Assembly: GCA_029212955.1 (NCBI GenBank)
Contig: JARGOW010000165.1
Span: 1,537 to 7,585 of the forward strand
Direction: 5' to 3'
Origin: Planctomycetota bacterium
GTDB lineage: Bacteria; Planctomycetota; UBA1135; GCA-002686595
Length of the DNA stretch: 6,049 nucleotides
Part shown: positions 1 through 5,446 of the stretch, in pieces
How positions within the stretch are numbered: position 1 is the stretch's first letter
Layout: each line of letters begins with the position of its first letter
Program-made: the position numbers and the translations under genes
The notes under the pieces: generated by a model
Database searches by the model: none
What the model saw: only the letters and a program-made list of their open reading frames with translations
What the model was told of the DNA's origin: nothing

Positions 1-1275
1 GACGACTGGACCGCGAATGATCCGTTGCTCGCTAGGATCAAGCCCTTGCGCCCGGATCAGCGCGAACGCCGCTTTGGAGGAAGGACGTACGGAATCTTCG
101 AGCAGCGCTTTGACACCCAAGAAAACCGCTCCGAGCTGTACATGCGCACGGGGACGGATTTGTGGATGACAAACCCGTTCGGGCAAGGCGGTCGCCTGCG
201 GCTCGACATGGAAGTAAACCGCTTCAACTACGACCTCCCCGATAAAGTGGACAGCACGGGATCGAACCTGCGGTTGGACCGGGCGTCTTATGCCTGGGGT
301 GGGGATCGCTATTTGCCGGATCGCTATGAGGTGGGGCGTTTCCTCGTTCACGGCATGCCCGAACTGGGTTTGGTGGACGGGGTTTCCTTCTCTAGGAGGC
401 TTCCGAGTGGCCATTCGTTCGGCGCAACCATGGGCGGAATGCCCGAGCCCAACCCGGATCAGGATTCGGGCCAAGACATCCAAATCTCAGCCTTTTACCG
501 CTGGGTCGCCGATGCCCGCGAGCGATTTACCGCCGCGGTGGCATTCCAAAAGACCTGGCACAACGGCAGCCAGGATCGTGACCTGATCATCGCAAAAACC
601 GATTGGATGCCCATCGGTGGATGGCAATTCCACGGCAATGCCTGGTTGGATTTGTATCCTTCCGAGGATGCGGACAAGGACGCGGGTCCGGAGTTCACCC
701 GCATGTACATGTCCACCAGCCGTGATTGGAATGGGAGCCGTGGAGTGCGTGGCGTATACAGTTTTCAGAAGTTCCCTTCGTTGCTTCGCAATGAGTTCCG
801 TGATCCAGCGGCGGATACGGTGGCCCGGGAACACGTCAACCGGGCATCTGTGGGTGTTTGGCAGCGTTTGGACGCCAAACGCAGGCTGACCCTGGATGTG
901 GGCCTTTGGGACGACAAGGATGACGAGGGCGGAGACTTGGACTTGGGACTCGATGTGGAGGATTTCGGGTCGGAGAACAGCCGGCTTGGGATTCACCTGT
1001 TCCAAACCAATGGCGAGTACTCAGAATACGTGGGCGCACGTGTGACCTACAGCCAATACATTTCCGAAGATCACTGGAGCATCTTGGCCGAGGCTACGAA
1101 GACCACCCAAGACGAGTTCGATCCGGCGGCGGACACCTACTACCAATACCGAGTGCGTGGTACCTACCAATTCCAAATCGACCAAGCATGGCAGGTTTCG
1201 GTTTTTGCGGAGGACACGATCCTAGAGGATGACTCCTCGTTCCTGCTCGGCTTTCACTTCGATCGGAGCTTCTAA
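1..1275 (+). CDS. Outer-membrane beta-barrel (porin-like) protein, 5'-partial; likely barrel of a porin-cytochrome conduit
   Basis: The reading frame is open from base 1 and gives 424 residues to a TAA stop at 1273-1275. No signal peptide is visible, so the true N-terminus lies left of the window; an internal TTG at 25 is not a credible start. The protein is a succession of short amphipathic stretches with alternating polar and aromatic or aliphatic residues (for example SELYMRTGTDLWM and RLRLDMEVNRFNYD), separated by Asp/Gly/Asn-rich turns. It ends FLLGFHFDRSF, with the terminal Phe and alternating hydrophobics typical of the C-terminal strand recognised by the BAM machinery. No CxxCH or cysteine-rich region is present. 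The stop codon overlaps the ATG of a heptaheme cytochrome gene and an 11-heme cytochrome follows, so I infer that it is the sheath that lets hemes cross the outer membrane, as OmbB or MtrB do. Membership of either family cannot be shown by eye. An ordinary porin is the alternative. Confidence 0.8.
   Translation, partial: DDWTANDPLLARIKPLRPDQRERRFGGRTYGIFEQRFDTQENRSELYMRTGTDLWMTNPFGQGGRLRLDMEVNRFNYDLPDKVDSTGSNLRLDRASYAWGGDRYLPDRYEVGRFLVHGMPELGLVDGVSFSRRLPSGHSFGATMGGMPEPNPDQDSGQDIQISAFYRWVADARERFTAAVAFQKTWHNGSQDRDLIIAKTDWMPIGGWQFHGNAWLDLYPSEDADKDAGPEFTRMYMSTSRDWNGSRGVRGVYSFQKFPSLLRNEFRDPAADTVAREHVNRASVGVWQRLDAKRRLTLDVGLWDDKDDEGGDLDLGLDVEDFGSENSRLGIHLFQTNGEYSEYVGARVTYSQYISEDHWSILAEATKTTQDEFDPAADTYYQYRVRGTYQFQIDQAWQVSVFAEDTILEDDSSFLLGFHFDRSF
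1265..1268 (+). promoter_or_regulatory. Ribosome binding site (GGAG) for the heptaheme cytochrome
   Basis: GGAG lies six bases before the ATG at 1275, inside the last codons of the barrel gene. Together with the TAATG stop/start overlap it points to translational coupling of barrel and cytochrome, and it fixes the start of the cytochrome. Confidence 0.6.
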
Positions 1276-1943
1276 TGGATACGCGAACAAGAGCGAAAAG
1301 GATCTATCTGCGATGGCCGGTACAGGTAGGCATCTACTTGCTAACCGTGGCTTGCATGTCCATGGGCGGCTCGGGTGTGAGTTTGCACGGGTGGTGGCAA
1401 GGGCTAGGCCCCGTCATGCCCCACGATAGCTTCCCCGCAGACTGCAGCCTCTGTCATGAGGGAGGCAATTGGCAGGACCTCAAAGAGGACTTCCAATTCG
1501 ACCATGCGGAGCAAACGGGAGTGACCTTGAATGGAGCCCACGCCAAAGCCCAATGCCTGCGCTGTCACAACGACCGCGGTCCCGTTCAAACTTTCCAATC
1601 GCAGGGTTGCGCCGGATGCCACGAAGACATCCACGTGGGGCAGTTTGCCCGCGATTGCACGGAATGCCATACGGAAAGCACCTGGCGCCCGTTTGGGCAA
1701 GTGGAGCTGCACAGTCAAACGCGCTTTCCATTGGTCGGTCGGCACGCCACCGCATCCTGCCGGGCTTGTCACCTGGGCAATGAGGTGGGCCGCTTTACGC
1801 CCGTGGATACGTCCTGCTTGTCGTGCCACCGTGCGGATCTGGCGGCCACGACCAGCCCGAACCACAATGGCCTTGGATGGGTGGATCGTTGCGACCGCTG
1901 TCACATTCCGACCACATGGCACCAGGCGCAGGTTGCGCCATAA
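1275..1943 (+). CDS. Heptaheme c-type cytochrome, exported (periplasmic conduit component)
   Basis: This 222-residue protein has seven CxxCH heme c sites, starting at residues 57, 94, 112, 128, 162, 181 and 206. The N-terminus has basic residues (RTRAKR) and a hydrophobic stretch at about 15-30 containing Cys27 (LLTVAC), the only cysteine outside a heme motif. That fits either a lipoprotein signal with an imperfect lipobox or an ordinary Sec signal or anchor. Seven further histidines in the heme region (77, 89, 120, 146, 157, 197, 216) equal the heme number, consistent with bis-His ligation. A three-heme unit recurs: CxxCHxxxxW, then His-x(3)-T-x(2)-L-x-G-x-HA-x(3)-CxxCH, then CxxCH. It is complete twice, and a third copy stops after its first heme. 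Size and position between a barrel gene and a large exported cytochrome match the periplasmic member (OmaB type) of porin-cytochrome conduits, which has eight hemes in Geobacter. The role is inferred; the heme count is seen directly. Confidence 0.92.
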   Translation: MDTRTRAKRIYLRWPVQVGIYLLTVACMSMGGSGVSLHGWWQGLGPVMPHDSFPADCSLCHEGGNWQDLKEDFQFDHAEQTGVTLNGAHAKAQCLRCHNDRGPVQTFQSQGCAGCHEDIHVGQFARDCTECHTESTWRPFGQVELHSQTRFPLVGRHATASCRACHLGNEVGRFTPVDTSCLSCHRADLAATTSPNHNGLGWVDRCDRCHIPTTWHQAQVAP

Positions 1944-2008
1944 CGGGATTGGCTAAGGGTTTGCTGGGGTTGTGTCGAAAGGCGCTTCAGCTTTCCCTGC
2001 CGGAAGTG

Positions 2009-2026
2009 GCGCGATTCTCGTCGCGC
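2009..2026 (+). other. Small GC-rich hairpin in the gap between the two cytochrome genes
   Basis: GCGCGA (2009-2014) and TCGCGC (2021-2026) form a 6-bp perfect stem around a six-base loop. It sits in the 131-nt gap between the cytochrome genes (1944-2074). No T-run follows, so it is not a typical terminator. It could affect mRNA stability or the ratio of the two proteins, or be chance in GC-rich DNA. I see no convincing promoter in this gap. Confidence 0.25.
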
Positions 2027-2063
2027 TTGGTGGGGAAGTGGAGGGGTTCAGTGGGCCGATCTT

Positions 2064-2070
2064 GGGGGGA
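2064..2070 (+). promoter_or_regulatory. Ribosome binding site (GGGGGGA) deciding the start of the 11-heme cytochrome
   Basis: The purine run GGGGGGA ends four bases before the ATG at 2075. This supports that start over the upstream in-frame alternatives. One of these is a GTG at 2051 that has its own purine run (GAGGGG, 2041-2046) and would add only eight residues in front of the signal peptide. Confidence 0.5.
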
Positions 2071-2074
2071 TCGT

Positions 2075-4882
2075 ATGCACAGTAGAATTGGGGTGGGAAT
2101 CATTGGGCGTGGCAAGCACGTATTCGCAGGCATCTGCGTAGTGGTGGCTGGGCAATTCATGCTTGGGTGCTCGGGCAATACCGGCAGCCTGGTTGCAACC
2201 GCCGAATCCTGCATGCGGTGTCACAATGGCTCGTTGCATGACGACTATTCGGGTCCGGGAATGGAGAATCCCCACCCAATCGAGGGCGTGGCAACGATCC
2301 TGTGCACGGGATGTCACGGTGGCAATCCCGATGGCGCTGATGCGCTGGCAAGCCACGTGCCCGCCCCGCCGGAGATCGGAGATCGCGATTTCCAGGACAA
2401 CAACGCCCATGCGTACTTCAATCGATTGACCCAAACCGGAATCGACCGTTTCCCTGACTATCAGGTGAATGGGGTCGACTACACCGCGCTGGATTACCTC
2501 CAATTCATCAACCCAGGGGACGTGCGGGTGACCCAGGACGGGCGCGGGTGTGGGGATTGTCACCAGGCCCACGTGGAGACCTTCGCTCAGAGCATTGCGA
2601 CGACGGGAGCGGGCATTTTCTCGGGTGCGACTTTTGCGAGCGGGGCGGCCAATGAGATCCCCGGGAACCAGGGTTTGTGGCAGGACACGGCAGCGGACTT
2701 GGGATTCCGCGACATCGTGAATGATGACTACCTGTTTGACGCAACCAAGGTAGGTGCGGTGCGGGAGCTGGTGGAGTTCCCGGTGTTCAGTACCCGCAAT
2801 GTGATCGGGCCGCGTAGCTTGCACAACAGCGACGACTACCTGTCTCCGGACTTGGCGGACGATCAATTGGCCAACGGCCAGGTGGTGACAGACTCGCCCC
2901 TGGACGACCTCTATCATGAGCAGGTCGCTTTCACCTGCGGCGATTGCCACTACGGCAGCTCCGGAGCGAACAATCGCTATGGAGACTACCGTTCGGCGGG
3001 TTGCTCGGCATGTCACATGCCCTACAGTTTGGATGGAATGTACCGCGGAACCGACCCCAATGTGCGTCGGGACGAACCGGCAGATCCCGACAATATCCGT
3101 GCGCCTGAAAGGCCCCACGTGAAGCGGCACTTGGTGACGAGCATCGCCAAGACCTTGCCCAGCGGCGAAGAGGTGCAGGGCATCAACGACTATGCCTGCG
3201 CGGGCTGCCACCAGGGTTCAAACCGCACCGTCATGCAGTTCTGGGGAATTCGTTTGGACCAAAACGAAGACGTGCGACGCGGGAACCAGTACCCAGCGAA
3301 CCCCGTCAGCTTTCAAACCACTGCTGGGGATACCCGGTTGTTCGACCCGGTTTCCAACAACGACACCTTCAACGGGCGCAACCACCGCCAGTACCTCGCC
3401 TTTGAGGACTACGACGGGGACAACCGGGATGACACTCCTGCCGACGTTCACTACGAAGCCGGCATGGCATGTATCGATTGTCACGGCAGCTTTGACTCCC
3501 ACGGCGGCGACGTGACCGATCCGGACAGCGCGGACATCTACAGTCGCATGGAACACGGGGTTGCGGTGCAGTGCGAGGACTGCCACGGAACGGCTGATAC
3601 ATATGCGGTCACGGCCCCCGGCGAGAACTATTCTGGAGAAATGGTGGACCTGGGCATGGACAGTCAGGGCAACCCCATGCGACATGTGCAATTGGAAGCG
3701 GACGGCAACTATTACATGTACAGTCGACTGGATGGCGTGAAGCACTACCTCATGCAAACCAAGGACACGATTGTGGATAGTGGCAAGACGCACCCGTTCA
3801 CCGGTGCGCAAATCTACAGCCCGAAAGCGTCCTTTTGCATGGGGCGCAACGACGGGCAGGCCTCCACCGGGCTTGGCTCCCAGCAAACGGGTTTGGCTCC
3901 CAACGGCTTCAGCCACGTGGACAACATGAGCTGTGTTTCATGCCATGCTTCGTGGACGAACAATTGCGTGGGGTGTCACCTGGAGGGTGAATACAACACG
4001 GGGAACAACTTCAGCAATATCACCGGGGATCGCATCGTGTTCCGGGAGCGCAACGCGGACTTCATTTACCAGAGTCCTTTGTTCTTCCAGCTCGGAATCG
4101 ACACCAAGGGCAAGATTGCCCCCATGAGTCCGAACACAGAGACCTTCTTCAAGTACGAGGACCGCAACAACGTGGACTCGAAGGTCTTTGCGTTCTCAGA
4201 CCGGAAGGGCAAGGGCGGCGATCGCAGTGGCGGAGCTTTCCCGGCGCTCTCCCACAACTCCATGATGCCGCACTCGATCCGTGGAAAGGTCACGGCGACC
4301 AATGAGGGGCCGCGCTACTGTGTTTCCTGTCACCTCACGGACGAAGGTCTGACGAACTACGGGACCGAGTACAACGACCTGCGGGCGGCCCTGGCGGACC
4401 CGGCGCTCACCGGCATGGACAACAACATGTTCCAGACGCTCAAGGCTCACATCGGTCAGAACCCGGGCAACCAGCTCAACTCACCACTTTGGGTGCACAT
4501 GGTTTCCGGCCTGGGATCGGGTTTGTTCCTGATGGACGAAAATGGCGCGGCGGTCAATCCGCTGGACACGAACGATGACCGGGTTGGGTCGGGCGGGGTC
4601 GCACCCGCCACCACATTTGACTTGGCCAATGTGGCCTACAATCTGGACCGCATGGTGGAGCCGGATGGAAGCTCGAACAGCTCCAGCAACCACCCCATGC
4701 AGCAGGCAGGCGTGGGAACCGTCCTCCGCCTCGGTGCGGACAATCCCGACATGTCAGGCCCTCTGGGAAGTGATTTGATCCGCAAGCTCACAGATCCCGC
4801 CACAGGCATTGTGCTGAACGCTTGGATCGACGCGGATGGAAACCTGGGCGGCGACGCGAGCAACTTCGTGACGATTCCCTAG
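2075..4882 (+). CDS. Large 11-heme c-type cytochrome, probable outer-membrane lipoprotein (terminal cytochrome of the conduit)
   Basis: This 935-residue protein has eleven CxxCH sites, starting at residues 46, 77, 159, 288, 310, 375, 466, 500, 620, 631 and 749. The chosen ATG gives a basic N-terminus, a hydrophobic core (about 16-30) and MLGC-S, so Cys32 is the probable lipidated residue (lipobox imperfect, Met at -3). The frame is open further upstream, but that part overlaps the heptaheme gene and would bury the signal peptide. Four hemes carry a histidine 6-7 residues before the first Cys (His281, 459, 494, 614), a likely axial-ligand arrangement. Cys588 lies in CMGRN, which looks like a decayed CxxCH. 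Residues 754-935 have no heme sites. Asp-rich stretches (DYDGDNRDD near 445, DADGNLGGD near 919) could bind calcium. Order and size resemble the outer-surface OmcB-type member of Geobacter conduits (12 hemes), though homology is not shown. It probably exchanges electrons with an extracellular acceptor or donor. Confidence 0.93.
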   Translation: MHSRIGVGIIGRGKHVFAGICVVVAGQFMLGCSGNTGSLVATAESCMRCHNGSLHDDYSGPGMENPHPIEGVATILCTGCHGGNPDGADALASHVPAPPEIGDRDFQDNNAHAYFNRLTQTGIDRFPDYQVNGVDYTALDYLQFINPGDVRVTQDGRGCGDCHQAHVETFAQSIATTGAGIFSGATFASGAANEIPGNQGLWQDTAADLGFRDIVNDDYLFDATKVGAVRELVEFPVFSTRNVIGPRSLHNSDDYLSPDLADDQLANGQVVTDSPLDDLYHEQVAFTCGDCHYGSSGANNRYGDYRSAGCSACHMPYSLDGMYRGTDPNVRRDEPADPDNIRAPERPHVKRHLVTSIAKTLPSGEEVQGINDYACAGCHQGSNRTVMQFWGIRLDQNEDVRRGNQYPANPVSFQTTAGDTRLFDPVSNNDTFNGRNHRQYLAFEDYDGDNRDDTPADVHYEAGMACIDCHGSFDSHGGDVTDPDSADIYSRMEHGVAVQCEDCHGTADTYAVTAPGENYSGEMVDLGMDSQGNPMRHVQLEADGNYYMYSRLDGVKHYLMQTKDTIVDSGKTHPFTGAQIYSPKASFCMGRNDGQASTGLGSQQTGLAPNGFSHVDNMSCVSCHASWTNNCVGCHLEGEYNTGNNFSNITGDRIVFRERNADFIYQSPLFFQLGIDTKGKIAPMSPNTETFFKYEDRNNVDSKVFAFSDRKGKGGDRSGGAFPALSHNSMMPHSIRGKVTATNEGPRYCVSCHLTDEGLTNYGTEYNDLRAALADPALTGMDNNMFQTLKAHIGQNPGNQLNSPLWVHMVSGLGSGLFLMDENGAAVNPLDTNDDRVGSGGVAPATTFDLANVAYNLDRMVEPDGSSNSSSNHPMQQAGVGTVLRLGADNPDMSGPLGSDLIRKLTDPATGIVLNAWIDADGNLGGDASNFVTIP

Positions 4883-4935
4883 GGGATTGCCAAACAGCGC
4901 TGCACTTCGAAAATCCAGGAGTATGCTAATCTCAA

Positions 4936-4968
4936 AGCAGGGCCCAGTGGCGATCACTGGGCTCTGCT
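4936..4968 (+). terminator. 14-bp hairpin after the cytochrome operon
   Basis: AGCAGGGCCCAGTG (4936-4949) pairs with CACTGGGCTCTGCT (4955-4968) around the loop GCGAT. All 14 positions pair on the plus-strand transcript, one of them as G-U. It begins 54 bases after the TAG of the 11-heme gene. There is no T-run after it, so it is either an imperfect terminator or a 3'-end stabilising structure for the operon mRNA. The single G-U pair would be an A-C mismatch on the opposite strand, so the structure is better on the plus-strand RNA, which fits a role for this operon. Confidence 0.5.
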
Positions 4969-4997
4969 CACATTCAGCCCTCCCCACCCCTTCCAGC

Positions 4998-5111
4998 ATG
5001 TTCGAAGCCGTATTGGACTTCTTCCTAGAGCTGCTCCACGCGATCAACCCCAAGTTCGCCTGGTGCGTCGTGATCTGCATCATCGCATTCGGCATCTATC
5101 TTTGGGTCTGA
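4998..5111 (+). CDS. Possible small single-span membrane protein (37 residues), unknown
   Basis: I do not recognise this protein. From the ATG at 4998 it reads MFEAVLDFFLELLHAINPKF, an amphipathic acidic segment, then about 17 strongly hydrophobic residues (AWCVVICIIAFGIYLWV) to a TGA stop. This is one transmembrane helix ending at the C-terminus. No Shine-Dalgarno sequence precedes this ATG; the upstream bases are pyrimidine-rich. An in-frame ATG at 4923 would give 62 residues, but its AGGAG is only one base away and the extra segment (SKQGPVAITG...) would be encoded by the hairpin. It lies downstream of the cytochrome operon on the same strand and could be a small accessory membrane protein or a chance reading frame. 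The hydrophobic pattern is the only positive evidence. Confidence 0.35.
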   Translation: MFEAVLDFFLELLHAINPKFAWCVVICIIAFGIYLWV

Positions 5112-5384
5112 GGGTGAGCCGACCGGTTGGTGGAGAGTGAAGCGGAGGCCCGTTGGGTAGGTGAGCGGAGCAGGACAGCGCATGCGATCACTTGGTCGGG
5201 CTCTCCCATCGGCATTGGAGCGGGCTTGTCTGGCCCGGAGATGACGTGAGGTTGGTTGCTGGTGAAACGGGTCAGGCGATTTGAGAGGTGAGTGGAGGGG
5301 ATTGTGTCAGGCCGTGATCCCTGATCGGGGAGCAAGCAAGGATGGCGTGTCCAAGCAGATAGACGCGGAAGAGGGCGGTCCAAT
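5112..5384. other. G-rich stretch with no credible gene
   Basis: No reading frame here has a recognisable protein pattern. The frames that cross it are rich in Arg, Pro and Ser, as expected for noncoding GC-rich DNA read in the wrong frame. The plus strand has clearly more G than C, with recurring GGTGAG and GGAGG-like words (for example near 5143, 5159 and 5287). I see no tRNA, no CRISPR pattern and no long inverted repeat. It lies between the possible small membrane gene and the hairpin that ends the minus-strand protease gene. Confidence 0.4.
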
Positions 5385-5428
5385 GAGAAAGGCCCCGGGG
5401 CAGCATTCGCTGCCCCGGGGCCTTTCTC
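5385..5428. terminator. Perfect 20-bp hairpin, probable bidirectional terminator
   Basis: Bases 5385-5404 are the exact reverse complement of 5409-5428, with the four-base loop ATTC. The stem carries the GC core GGCCCCGGGGC and outer GAGAAA / TTTCTC ends, so each strand's RNA has a U-rich 3' arm (CCUUUCUC). It begins 19 bases after the TAG of the minus-strand protease gene, which is the natural spot for that gene's terminator. It can also stop plus-strand transcripts running in from the cytochrome side. Confidence 0.85.
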
Positions 5429-5446
5429 TTGCGGAGTGGGCTTGCC

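Noticed and set aside
487..1005. Minus-strand open frame of 172 codons opposite the beta-barrel gene
   Set aside because: The plus frame shows convincing beta-barrel alternation and a proper C-terminal strand; the antisense frame has no recognisable feature.
1823..2074. 84 extra N-terminal residues on the 11-heme cytochrome from the open frame upstream
   Set aside because: This stretch overlaps the heptaheme gene, has no protein-like pattern, and would place a clear signal peptide with lipobox in the middle of the protein. The ATG at 2075 has a purine-rich ribosome binding site.
2048..3211. Long minus-strand open frame (387 codons) opposite the 11-heme gene
   Set aside because: It is antisense to a gene with many CxxCH motifs. 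Its Val/His/Arg/Ala-rich composition without motifs is what reverse-strand reading of a GC-rich gene produces.
3776..3850. CMGRN as a working alternative heme attachment motif
   Set aside because: Known variant heme c motifs keep the second cysteine or the terminal histidine or lysine. Here both are lost, so a decayed site is the better reading.
3218..3916. Minus-strand open frame of 232 codons opposite the 11-heme gene
   Set aside because: Same reason: low-information antisense frame over well-supported coding sequence, with no ribosome binding site or domain pattern.
4887..4927. Promoter-like words TTGCCA (4887) and TATGCT (4922)
   Set aside because: The spacing of 29 bases is too wide for a sigma-70 promoter, and nearer -10 candidates match poorly.
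4887..4997. TTG-initiated 74-residue version of the small downstream frame
   Set aside because: It starts four bases after the cytochrome stop codon without a suitable ribosome binding site, and its first half is encoded by the hairpin and shows no protein pattern.
5096..5383. Minus-strand open frame of 95 codons in the G-rich gap
   Set aside because: Its Pro/Arg/Ser/Thr-rich composition has no hydrophobic core or motif, and the frame would place a second gene immediately behind the protease terminator without a ribosome binding site.
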